NCBI GenBank assembly: GCA_900540955.1 | Contig: UQIF01000022.1 | Location: forward strand, 1-37,325 | Reading direction: 5' to 3' | Source of the DNA: an uncultured Olsenella sp. | GTDB lineage: Bacteria > Actinomycetota > Coriobacteriia > Coriobacteriales > Atopobiaceae | DNA length: 37,325 nt | In this document: positions 20,381-27,492 of the stretch, piece by piece | Layout of the letters: every line of letters starts with the position of its first letter | Numbering within the stretch: the first letter of the stretch is position 1 | The notes under the pieces: model-generated | Database searches by the model: none | Seen by the model: only the letters and a program-made list of their open reading frames with translations | What the model was told of the DNA's origin: nothing | Made by a program: the position numbers and the translations under genes

Positions 20381-20755
20381 CTAGCGGCCCAGATGCGACA
20401 GACTCCGCACACCGGCCTTCATAACATCGAGAACGTTGGGGCTCTTCTGCAGCCTGTCATCGGGCACGTGCCCGCGCATCGCGCGCAGCGTCGCCTTGTT
20501 GTCGCGCGTGCTGAAGGTGTAGTGGCCGTTCTTCTTTGTAAAGATGGCAAAGCGGGCGACCTTCTTGCCGAACAAGACCTCGGCGGCCACGTAGTCGACC
20601 TCGTCCCAGGGGATCTGGATGAAGTCCTCTGGGTTCTTCTCGTTGTAGAACTCGAACGCGACGTCGCCGATCATGACATCGCCGTAGGTTGCGAGCCCCA
20701 TCATCGAGGCAGCCTTTACGGTGTACTCGACCTTGGTGTTCTGTGATTGCGCCAT
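20381..20755 (-). CDS. DUF956 family protein (mannose-PTS associated)
   Basis: This 124-residue soluble protein is DUF956, the small protein found in mannose-family PTS operons of Firmicutes and Actinobacteria: VEYTVKAASMMGLATYGDVM, IGDVAFEFYNEKNPEDFIQI, PWDEVDYVAAEVLFGKKVAR. Its function is not known to me; a regulatory role for the PTS has been suggested (name ManO). The ATG at 20755 has GACAGGAGGCC. It follows PTS IID after a strong intrinsic terminator, so it is probably expressed at a lower level or by read-through. Confidence 0.88.
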   Translation of the reverse strand: MAQSQNTKVEYTVKAASMMGLATYGDVMIGDVAFEFYNEKNPEDFIQIPWDEVDYVAAEVLFGKKVARFAIFTKKNGHYTFSTRDNKATLRAMRGHVPDDRLQKSPNVLDVMKAGVRSLSHLGR

Positions 20756-20781
20756 GCGCCGGCCTCCTGTCGGGTCGATTG

Positions 20782-20818
20782 AAAAGAAGGGCCGCTCCCC
20801 CGAAAGGGAAGCGGCCCC
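20782..20818 (-). terminator. Terminator between PTS IID and DUF956
   Basis: On the minus strand GGGGCCGCTTCCC, loop TTTC, GGGGGAGCGGCCC, then TTCTTTTC. This is the strongest G/C hairpin in the region and lies inside an otherwise single operon. Confidence 0.7.
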
Positions 20819-20843
20819 GTGAAGTCGCTTAGGCGACCACGTC

Positions 20844-21764
20844 CTACATGAAGCCGACGAGGCGGCCGATGATGCCGATGGCAAAGAGACCGAGGATGAT
20901 GGCGATCGGGCTGACGTTCTTCTTCAGGAGCTTGCAGCAGCCAAGCGTCAGGCACACGGCGGCGAGGCCGGGAATGAGCTGGTCGAGGTTGCCCTGGAGC
21001 GTGGTGGTCTTGACCTGATCGAGCGCGGTCGCGCCGATGGAGTTGTACTGGGTCAGGGCCAGCTTGACGCCCTCGGCGCCGGCGGGCAGGTTGGCCCAGT
21101 CGATGTAGGCGCCCTCAGACTGAGTAATCTGCGAGACGACCGGGGTGAACGAGATAGACACCCAACGCTCGACGAGCGCGCCGATGATGAACATACCGAG
21201 AATGGAGGCGCCCTCGGTGATCTTTCCCATCAGACCGCCGGACAGGTCCTTGGCGATGGAGGAACCCACCTTATAGCCGAACTCCTGGGTGTACCACAGG
21301 AAGGCGACGCGGATGATATTCCAGAGGATGAAGAAGAGCAGCGGGCCGACGATGTTACCGCTAAGCGCGAGGGAAGCGCCGAGCGCGCCGAGAATCGGGC
21401 GAATGGTAAACCAGAAGACCGGGTCGCCGACGCCGGCGAGCGGGCCCATCATGCCGACCTTGACGCCCTGGATGGCGACGTCGTCGACGGGAGCGCCGTT
21501 GGCGCGCTCCTCCTCAAGGGCGAGCGTGACGCCGATGACGGGAGCGGACACGTACGGGTGCGTGTTGTAGAACTCGAGGTGGCGCTTGAGCGCGGCGGCC
21601 TGATCCTCTTTGTTCGCATAGAGCTTCTTGATCGCGGGGATCATCGAGAAGCACCAGCCGCCGTTCTGCATGCGCTCGTAGTTCCAAGAACCCTGGAGGA
21701 ACTGGTGGCGGAAGCACACCGCCTGACGATCCTTCTTTGAAAGAGTGACCTTGTTCTCTGCCAT
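20844..21764 (-). CDS. PTS mannose-family transporter subunit IID
   Basis: The 306-residue membrane protein is EIID (mannose family): RQAVCFRHQFLQGSWNYERM at the N-terminus, MIPAIKKLYANKEDQAAALK, and VKVGMMGPLAGVGDPVFWFT, the conserved loop. C-terminal helices include VSPIAIILGLFAIGIIGRLVGF. The start is taken as the ATG at 21764, with GGAGGGGA 8 nt upstream; an in-frame GTG at 21773 is too close to that site. It forms the translocation complex with IIC. The substrate (mannose, glucose, amino sugar or other) cannot be predicted. Confidence 0.95.
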   Translation of the reverse strand: MAENKVTLSKKDRQAVCFRHQFLQGSWNYERMQNGGWCFSMIPAIKKLYANKEDQAAALKRHLEFYNTHPYVSAPVIGVTLALEEERANGAPVDDVAIQGVKVGMMGPLAGVGDPVFWFTIRPILGALGASLALSGNIVGPLLFFILWNIIRVAFLWYTQEFGYKVGSSIAKDLSGGLMGKITEGASILGMFIIGALVERWVSISFTPVVSQITQSEGAYIDWANLPAGAEGVKLALTQYNSIGATALDQVKTTTLQGNLDQLIPGLAAVCLTLGCCKLLKKNVSPIAIILGLFAIGIIGRLVGFM

Positions 21765-21780
21765 GTTAATCACTCCCCTC

Positions 21781-22596
21781 CTACTCGTAGTCGTTCAAGA
21801 TGTCGCCGAGCGGATCGCCCGATCCGGCGGAGCCGGCGCCCTGCTTGGCCATGTCCTTGAGGCCAAGGTAGATGAGCGCGAGCGAGATGCCGATGACGCC
21901 GAGGGCGATGAGGGTGAGCTCGGAGAGGGCGGCGAGGACGAAGCCGAGGGCGAAGAACGGCCAGGTCTCGGCGGTGGCCATCATGTTGATGACCATGGCG
22001 TAGCCGACAGCGGCGACCATGCCGCCGCCGACGGCCATGCCGCCGGAGAGCCATGCGGGCATGGCGTCGAGGGCAGCGGTGACAGCCTCGGAGGGGATGA
22101 AGCACAGGCACGCGGCCGGGATGGCAATGCGGACGCCCTGCATCAGGATGCCGATGACCTGCCAGCGCTCAATGGCGGCGAAGTCCGCCTTCTCGGCAGC
22201 GGAGTCCATGATGTGGACGATGCCGGTGGCGATCGTACGGCAGATCATGGTCAGGAAGAGACCGGCGACGGACAGCGGGACGGCGACGGCGATGGCGGCG
22301 GTGATGGCGCCCTGGGAATCCGCCGTGCCGCCATTGAGGCCGAGGACCATCAGGATGGCCGAGGCGACGGAGGCCAGAGCCGCGTCAGGGGCGACCGCGG
22401 CGCCGATGTTGGCCCAGCCGAGGGCCATGAGCTGCAGCGAGCCGCCCAGCATGATGCCCTCGGTAAGGTGACCGGACACAAGGCCGATCAGGGTGCAGGC
22501 CACCAGCGGCTGGTGGAACTCGAACTCGTCAAGAATGCCTTCCATACCAGCAAGGAAAGCCACGACGACGATGAGCAGAATCGTAATTGGGTTCAT
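21781..22596 (-). CDS. PTS mannose-family transporter subunit IIC
   Basis: This 271-residue polytopic protein is EIIC: GMEGILDEFEFHQPLVACTL, IGLVSGHLTEGIMLGGSLQL and LGWANIGAAVAPDAALASVA are the family signature. It forms the sugar channel with IID. The ATG at 22596 follows AAGGAGGATGGGTA. It is 12 bp after the IIAB stop and 16 bp before the IID start, in one operon. The C-terminus has a short charged tail. Confidence 0.96.
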   Translation of the reverse strand: MNPITILLIVVVAFLAGMEGILDEFEFHQPLVACTLIGLVSGHLTEGIMLGGSLQLMALGWANIGAAVAPDAALASVASAILMVLGLNGGTADSQGAITAAIAVAVPLSVAGLFLTMICRTIATGIVHIMDSAAEKADFAAIERWQVIGILMQGVRIAIPAACLCFIPSEAVTAALDAMPAWLSGGMAVGGGMVAAVGYAMVINMMATAETWPFFALGFVLAALSELTLIALGVIGISLALIYLGLKDMAKQGAGSAGSGDPLGDILNDYE

Positions 22597-22608
22597 TACC
22601 CATCCTCC

Positions 22609-23607
22609 TTACTTCTTTGCAGAGGCCAGATCGGACTTGGCCTTCTTGAGCATTGCGTCGATATCCTCGGAAGAGTCAGAGGGAACCTTGCGGGCCTCGA
22701 GCTCGACGCCCTTGGCACGGAGGGCCTCAATGGTCTTCACGTCGTCGTCGCCCATGGCGATGGCGTTCGTGACGACGACCTTGCCGACGGAGTGGGCCAT
22801 GGAGCCGATGTTGGCCTTCTTGATGTCCACGCCGCCCTCGATGCACTTGAGCAGGTCCTGCGGGGTCTCAAAGAGCAGGAACGCCTTCGTTGCGCCGAAG
22901 CGGGGATCGCGGGAGACCTCGATCATCTTGGAGATCGGCACGACGTTGGCGGGGACTCCCGGAGGCGCTGCCTGCTCGATCATGGTCTTGCGGAGCTGAT
23001 CGTGCGCGACGCCGTCGGAGACGACGATGATTCGGTCGGGCGCAATCTGCTTGGTCCAGGCCGTGGCGACCTGACCGTGGAGCAGACGCGTGTCGATGCG
23101 CACCGCGGCGATCTTGATGTGCCCGTCGCCCAGAACCGTCCCCTCGGGGATGGCGCCCTGCTTGACCGGTGCCGGCGCCGCGACAGGCGCCGCGTCGGCG
23201 GGGGCGAGGGACTCCGGCTTCACGCAGACGCCGGACTTGGCCTCGGGGTAGATCGCCTTGGCGACCTCGGCGGCGGTGCCGCCGCCCATGCGCTCCCCGT
23301 AGGCGGAGATGACCATCGGCAGGTTCATGCCTCCGACGGCGACCCAGTTCTCGTGACCCGGCTCGTCGAGCAGGAGCGAGATCTGGTTCCAGGGGGTTCC
23401 ACCCTGGAGGTCGACCAGGAAGAGGACCTGGTCCTTCTCCTCAAAGCCCTCCACGGCTTCGAGGATCTTTGCCCTGAGGTCGTCTGGCCCCATCTCGGGC
23501 ATGAGCGTCACTGCGGCGACATCCTGCTGGGGGCCGAAGATCATCTGGCCGGACATCTTGATGCCCTCGGAGAACGTCCCGTGACTGGCTAGAACAATGC
23601 TAACCAC
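22609..23607 (-). CDS. PTS mannose-family transporter subunit IIAB
   Basis: The 332-residue cytoplasmic protein fuses IIA and IIB. IIA begins MVSIVLASHGTFSEG, with phospho-accepting His9, and includes LFLVDLQGGTPWNQ. An Ala/Pro linker (about 130-155) follows, then IIB with RIDTRLLHGQVATAWT, phospho-accepting His177. It passes phosphate from HPr to the incoming sugar. The start is GTG at 23607, 6 nt after GGGAGG; an upstream in-frame ATG at 23637 lacks a ribosome-binding site. It is the first gene of the operon. Confidence 0.95.
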   Translation of the reverse strand: MVSIVLASHGTFSEGIKMSGQMIFGPQQDVAAVTLMPEMGPDDLRAKILEAVEGFEEKDQVLFLVDLQGGTPWNQISLLLDEPGHENWVAVGGMNLPMVISAYGERMGGGTAAEVAKAIYPEAKSGVCVKPESLAPADAAPVAAPAPVKQGAIPEGTVLGDGHIKIAAVRIDTRLLHGQVATAWTKQIAPDRIIVVSDGVAHDQLRKTMIEQAAPPGVPANVVPISKMIEVSRDPRFGATKAFLLFETPQDLLKCIEGGVDIKKANIGSMAHSVGKVVVTNAIAMGDDDVKTIEALRAKGVELEARKVPSDSSEDIDAMLKKAKSDLASAKK

Positions 23608-23713
23608 CGCATACCTCCCTTTCTGTTGCGGACCCAATACGTACAGTTACGAACAGCGGAAAGGTCTGGAGTACTTCACGAATCCTTCGCTCCCGCTCCA
23701 TAACACGTTCATG

Positions 23714-23719
23714 ATTGTA
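23714..23719 (-). promoter_or_regulatory. Candidate -10 (TACAAT) of the PTS operon
   Basis: On the minus strand TACAAT lies about 105 nt before the IIAB GTG, in an A/T-rich stretch. No clear -35, and no sigma-54 element, is visible. Confidence 0.4.
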
Positions 23720-23765
23720 GCGGTTTTGTTGAGAAGAACAGGCAGAAATTCGTAAGTTGTTTGAA

Positions 23766-23860
23766 CGACAAGCCCTTATTTCTAAAAAAGAAGCACTCGC
23801 CGACTGCTTGCTACCATTCGGCGAGTGCCTAAGAAATCAATAAGAAATAAGTGCCTGTCG
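23766..23860. repeat. Nested palindromic element containing the pepQ terminator
   Basis: Outer arms at 23766-23783 and 23843-23860 (CGACAAGCCCTTATTTCT against its near-complement, 15 of 18) enclose an inner 11-bp perfect stem. The base composition is clearly lower in G+C than the genes. It may be a mobile miniature element or an enlarged terminator. Confidence 0.6.
23784..23828 (-). terminator. Intrinsic terminator of the M24 peptidase gene
   Basis: On the minus strand GCACTCGCCGA and TCGGCGAGTGC (11-bp perfect stem) are followed by TTCTTTTTTAG, 50 nt after the stop. This is the clearest intrinsic terminator in the window. Confidence 0.8.
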
Positions 23861-23878
23861 ACTTAGCCGAAAATCCTC

Positions 23879-25003
23879 CTAGCAGGGAATGCAGACCAGC
23901 TCGTGCGTCGAGGCGGTGAAGGGCTCGAAGCCGTCGGCGGTCATGAGGCCGAAGTCCTCGAGGCGAACGCCGAAGTTGCCCGGCAGGTAGATGCCCGGCT
24001 CGATGGTGATGACGGAGCCCTCGGGCACGGGGCGGATCCAGCGGCGGTTGAAGCTCGGGTTCTCGTGGATCTGAATGCCCACGCCATGGCCGAGGCCGTG
24101 CTTGAAGTAGTCGCCGTAGCCCGCGTCGCCGATGACCTTCTCGGCGATCGCCATGATGTCGGTGCCGATGCAGCCCGGCTTCGCGGCGGCGGCGCAGGCC
24201 TCGTGGGCCTCGCGCACGACGTCATAGACGTGGCGCTGCTCGTCGGTGGGCTCGCCCACGCAGACGGTGCGGGTCATGTCGGAGTGGTAGTCGTGGTAGC
24301 CGGCGCCGTAGTCCATGACGATCATGTCGCCCTTCTTGACCACGTACTGGCCGGGCTGGGCGTGCGGGTTCGCGCCGTTGGGGCCGGCCGCGATGATGGA
24401 GCCGAACGAGAGGGCGTCGGCGCCGTTGTTGAACATGAAGTTCTCGAGCTCGACGCGGATCTGCTGCTCGGTGAGGCCCGGCTTGATGAAACCGCAGATG
24501 TGGTCGAAGGCAGCGTCGGTGATCGTCTGCGCGTGGCGCATGAGCTCGACCTCCTCGGCGTCCTTGATCATGCGCAGGTCGCAGATGTCGCCGTGCAGGC
24601 GCGGGGTCAGGCAGGCGACGGAGGCGGCGTTGCACTCGTGGAGGAAGGCGTCGAAGAAGGCGAGGTCGCAGGTGTCCTCGACGGCGACGACACGACTTGT
24701 GGTCTGAGCGGCGCGGGCGGCGGCCCAAGCGGCGGGGGTCGTCATGTCCTCGTCGATCTGCCAGGGAGTGTCGGCGCCGAGGCGCTCGCGGAAGGTGTTG
24801 AAGTAGCGCGAGTCGGTGTGGAGCCACTGGCCCTCGGAGGTGATGAAGGCGGTGTGGGCGACCTCGTCGTCGAAGGTGCGCTCGGCGCCGGTGAGCCAGC
24901 GAAGGTCGGGGTTGTTGCGCAAGATCACAGCGTCGTAGCCTCGGTCGGCCATGAGCTCGCGGAGACGGGCGACGCGCCCGGCGCATGCAGCGGCATCTGC
25001 CAT
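23879..25003 (-). CDS. Xaa-Pro aminopeptidase/dipeptidase (M24 family)
   Basis: This 374-residue enzyme has the creatinase-like N-terminal domain (LRELMADRGYDAVILRNNPD) and a pita-bread catalytic domain. The five dinuclear-metal ligands are all present: Asp231 and Asp242 (MDYGAGYHDYHSDMTR), His306 (KHGLGHGVGIQIHENP), Glu335 (ITIEPGIYLPG) and Glu349 (VRLEDFG). It cleaves Xaa-Pro bonds of peptides in the cytoplasm. The ATG at 25003 has AAAGGAACG. It is the pepQ-like gene that follows aroK-aroB in many Gram-positive genomes, where efp comes next; here the PTS operon intervenes. Confidence 0.95.
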   Translation of the reverse strand: MADAAACAGRVARLRELMADRGYDAVILRNNPDLRWLTGAERTFDDEVAHTAFITSEGQWLHTDSRYFNTFRERLGADTPWQIDEDMTTPAAWAAARAAQTTSRVVAVEDTCDLAFFDAFLHECNAASVACLTPRLHGDICDLRMIKDAEEVELMRHAQTITDAAFDHICGFIKPGLTEQQIRVELENFMFNNGADALSFGSIIAAGPNGANPHAQPGQYVVKKGDMIVMDYGAGYHDYHSDMTRTVCVGEPTDEQRHVYDVVREAHEACAAAAKPGCIGTDIMAIAEKVIGDAGYGDYFKHGLGHGVGIQIHENPSFNRRWIRPVPEGSVITIEPGIYLPGNFGVRLEDFGLMTADGFEPFTASTHELVCIPC

Positions 25004-25078
25004 TGTTTCGTTCCTTTCTTCTTGCTGCCTAGGCAGCCGTTTTAGATAGCTGGTTTTCGAGGCCGCAGCCCGCGGGCT

Positions 25079-26296
25079 CTAGCGAGAGGCGCACCAGGCG
25101 CGCACATGCTCTGCCAGGGTCTCGGTCTCGACGGCGGTGAGGCGGACGCGGCCGAGGGCGCGGGGCAGCGCGAGCATGAAGCGGTTCGTACGGGCGAAGC
25201 GCTCCTTCTGGATCGCGGCGACGAGCTCGTCTGCGTCGACTGCGGCCCTGACGGTGCCCAGGCCCAGGCGCTCGAGCAGCTCGTCTTGGGTGAACATATC
25301 GTCAATCGAGAGGTACTCCCCCGCCACCGAGAGCCGGGCGGCAAAGCGCATCGCGTCGGCAAGAAGGGCGGACTCGGGCTCGCCTTCGCCCAGCACCGCG
25401 CGCAGGGCGCGGCGAAGGGTCTGGCCGTACTCCGCGGACTGGCGGATGGCGACCGAGGAGGACGAGACGACCTTGCCCCTGCTGCGGATGCACTCGGTGA
25501 GCGCGCTCACCAGAGCGCACTTATCGCCGGCAGCGACCTCGTCCGCGGCGTCCCACAGGGCACCGACGGCCTTGTCGGAGTCGGCCATCGCGGCCGCGAC
25601 CATCATGGCGCGGGCGAACAGCACGTCCTCATCGGTGCTGTTGGCAAGAAGCACATCAAGGTCGCAGATCTCGAAGCGGGCGGTGCCGTCGAGGACGACC
25701 ATGCGCTGGCGGCCAGCGACGTCGAGGCCGCGCGGGGTCACGGCGGCGGTAATGGCGCAGGCGAGGTCGAGCGGGACCTCGGCGATCATGACCTGGCCGC
25801 ACCAGTGGGCGCAGGCGGCTCCCGCGAGCGAGAGCGCGCCCTCGTGGCCGACGGCGACGACGAGGTCGTCAGAGGTGATGCCCGCCTCGGCGAGGCCGGC
25901 AAAGACCTTCTCGATGGACGAGAAGGCGTGGGCCTCCTCGCCCGCCGGGAGGTCGAAGACGTGCACCTTGAAGCCCTGGTCGATAAGGCCGCGGCGCAGC
26001 GTCTCGACGAGGTCGGCGGGCGCGCCCGGCTCGACCGCGAGCGCGCAGGCGCGAGGACGGCCGATGGCCGACGAGATGTCGTGCGCGATGCCGTCGACGA
26101 TGCCGGCGCCCACGCGCAGGTCCATGGACGAGCCGCGAAGGGTAACCCATTGGCGCTTGGTGGGAATCTCGATGACGGGCTCGGGCTGGGTCGCGGCCGC
26201 GGGCTCCGCGGCCGGCGGCTCAGCGGCCGCGGCGAGGTTCTCCTCAGGCTCCGCGGCCAGCGGCAGATTAGCCGTCTCGGTGGTCTCTTCGCTCAT
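25079..26296 (-). CDS. aroB: Degenerate 3-dehydroquinate synthase homologue (AroB fold, probably inactive)
   Basis: The 405-residue protein starts with an Ala/Glu/Pro-rich tail (1-45), then follows AroB: LPAGEEAHAFSSIEKVFAGL (117-136) matches the LPxGEqyKsl segment, and DDLVVAVGHEGALSLAGAAC (143-162) the NAD loop. But GGGVVGD is GHEGALS (150-156); the VPTTLLAQVDSSVGGKT region is VPLDLACAITAAVTPRG (174-190), lacking the catalytic lysine; and the zinc-binding GHTFGHA is YGQTLRRA (290-297), lacking both histidines. Other conserved residues (AARLS) remain. The frame is intact, so this is divergence, not a frameshift. It should not be an active DHQ synthase. The start at 26296 overlaps the aroK stop (ATGA), as in canonical aroK-aroB operons. 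It might be structural or regulatory; a different cyclase may serve the pathway elsewhere. Confidence 0.8.
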   Translation of the reverse strand: MSEETTETANLPLAAEPEENLAAAAEPPAAEPAAATQPEPVIEIPTKRQWVTLRGSSMDLRVGAGIVDGIAHDISSAIGRPRACALAVEPGAPADLVETLRRGLIDQGFKVHVFDLPAGEEAHAFSSIEKVFAGLAEAGITSDDLVVAVGHEGALSLAGAACAHWCGQVMIAEVPLDLACAITAAVTPRGLDVAGRQRMVVLDGTARFEICDLDVLLANSTDEDVLFARAMMVAAAMADSDKAVGALWDAADEVAAGDKCALVSALTECIRSRGKVVSSSSVAIRQSAEYGQTLRRALRAVLGEGEPESALLADAMRFAARLSVAGEYLSIDDMFTQDELLERLGLGTVRAAVDADELVAAIQKERFARTNRFMLALPRALGRVRLTAVETETLAEHVRAWCASR

Positions 26297-26841
26297 AGAA
26301 GGCCTTTCTCCCAGAGCAGCTGGCCGCTCTCGAGGGCCACCTGCTCAAAGCTCTTGTTCCTGATGTCGATCCGAATGTCAGCGCTCGCCTCGTAGAGGGG
26401 ACGCCTGTGGCGGTAGAGGCGCTCGGCCTGGCGCGCGTCGCCGAGGTCGGGGCGGCGGGCGGTGTTCTTGATCTGGCGCATCGAGTCGGCAAGGTCGCCG
26501 TCAAGGAACACCACCGTGCCCATCTCGTGCATGAGCTCGATATTGCGCTCGGTCTCGACGATTCCCCCGCCGCAGCTTACCAGCAGGGACTTCTTTGCAA
26601 GGAGGCTCGCGAGGCCGCGCGTCTCGGCGTCCCTAAAGGCCGGCTCGCCGTCCTCGGCGAAAACCCTTGATATGGGTTTACCCAAGATCCGCTCGGCCAT
26701 GCGGTCGGTGTCCACGCACGGTCGGTGAAAGAGCGCGCTGAGGTTGCGCGCGAGCGTCGACTTGCCCGCGCCGAGAAATCCCACGAAAAAGATGTGGTCG
26801 CACCCCTCGTGGACGATGTATCTCGGATTCTCTAGAACCAC
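26293..26841 (-). CDS. aroK: Shikimate kinase
   Basis: This 182-residue P-loop kinase phosphorylates shikimate with ATP. Walker A is GFLGAGKST (21-29); the Asp pair is DTD (44-46); the shikimate-binding Arg70 lies in GEPAFRDAET; GGG is at 91-93; and the LID arginines are in TARRPDLG and RHRRPLYEAS. So the active site appears complete, unlike that of the neighbouring AroB homologue. The GTG start at 26841 has a weak site (GGGGTAAC). It overlaps the aroB homologue by four bases. Confidence 0.92.
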   Translation of the reverse strand: MVLENPRYIVHEGCDHIFFVGFLGAGKSTLARNLSALFHRPCVDTDRMAERILGKPISRVFAEDGEPAFRDAETRGLASLLAKKSLLVSCGGGIVETERNIELMHEMGTVVFLDGDLADSMRQIKNTARRPDLGDARQAERLYRHRRPLYEASADIRIDIRNKSFEQVALESGQLLWEKGLL

Positions 26842-26914
26842 CGTTACCCCATTCGCTGTTATCTGGCATCGATTCTACACGCAAGCGGTAACGGGTGCGT
26901 TTCGCGAACGCCCG

Positions 26915-26971
26915 CCTGCAAATTCAGCCCGCCTGATTTGGCAGTCAAATCAGGCGGGCTGAATTTGCAGG
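26915..26971. terminator. Long perfect palindrome after the HAD gene (family 2)
   Basis: Arms at 26915-26940 and 26946-26971 are perfect over 26 bp (begin CCTGCAAATTCAGCCCGCC), with a 5-nt loop. It starts two bases after the HAD stop and stands before aroK, so it may end or attenuate transcription into aroK. Its core CAAATCAGGC/GCCTGATTTG is shared with the palindromes after the ATPase gene and feoB. Confidence 0.65.
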
Positions 26972-26973
26972 TG

Positions 26974-27492
26974 CTACTCGCCTTCGAAGGTGGCGCCAAG
27001 AAGGGCGAGGTGCTCGAAGATGCGGAAGATCTGGGTGTACCAGAGGTCGCGGCGGGACTGGGGCCGAACGAGGATGGCGCGCACGCCCGCGAGGTTGGCG
27101 GCGACCACGTCGGTGAACACCTGGTCGCCGACCATGACGGTGGCCTCGGGCCCCTCCCCCTCCAGCCTCATAGCGCGCTCGAGCGCGAAGGGGGCGGGCT
27201 TCATCGCGTGGTCGACCGCGGCGCATCCGAGCTCGCGGGCGGAGGACTGGACCTGACCCGTGTGGAAGTTGTTCGAGACGACGCACGTCTTTATCCCGGC
27301 TGCTCGGACCTCGTCGAGCCACGCGAGCACCGACGCCGGCGGGCGCTTGGTGTCGCGCGGCACGACGGTGTTGTCGCGATCGAGGAGCACGAGCCTGACG
27401 CCCGCGTCCACAAGACCATGCACATCGATGGCCTTGGCGCTTGCGACGTAGCGCCAGGCACGCGCCGACAGGCGCCTACTGACTCTGGGCAT
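26974..27492 (-). CDS. YqeG-family HAD phosphatase
   Basis: The 172-residue protein is a HAD-IIIA phosphatase of the YqeG/GEP4 type: ARAWRYVASAKAIDVHGLVD, LVLLDRDNTVVPRDTKRPPA (motif I, DxD as Asp-Arg-Asp), TCVVSNNF (motif II), KPAPFALERA (motif III Lys) and MVGDQVFTDVVAANLAG (motif IV). GEP4 relatives act on phosphatidylglycerophosphate; the bacterial role is inferred. The start at 27492 overlaps mltG by 17 bases and has only a weak ribosome-binding site, so coupling is likely. Longer in-frame starts lie within mltG and lack family sequence. Confidence 0.85.
   Translation of the reverse strand: MPRVSRRLSARAWRYVASAKAIDVHGLVDAGVRLVLLDRDNTVVPRDTKRPPASVLAWLDEVRAAGIKTCVVSNNFHTGQVQSSARELGCAAVDHAMKPAPFALERAMRLEGEGPEATVMVGDQVFTDVVAANLAGVRAILVRPQSRRDLWYTQIFRIFEHLALLGATFEGE

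Noticed and set aside
23607..23637. ATG at 23637 as the IIAB start
   Set aside because: The ribosome-binding site GGGAGG lies inside that extension and fits the GTG at 23607, where the IIA fold begins directly.
23640..23740. Sigma-54 promoter for the mannose-family PTS operon, as in some Firmicutes
   Set aside because: No TGGCAC-N5-TTGC-like element is present upstream of IIAB, and no ManR/LevR-type activator gene is in the window.
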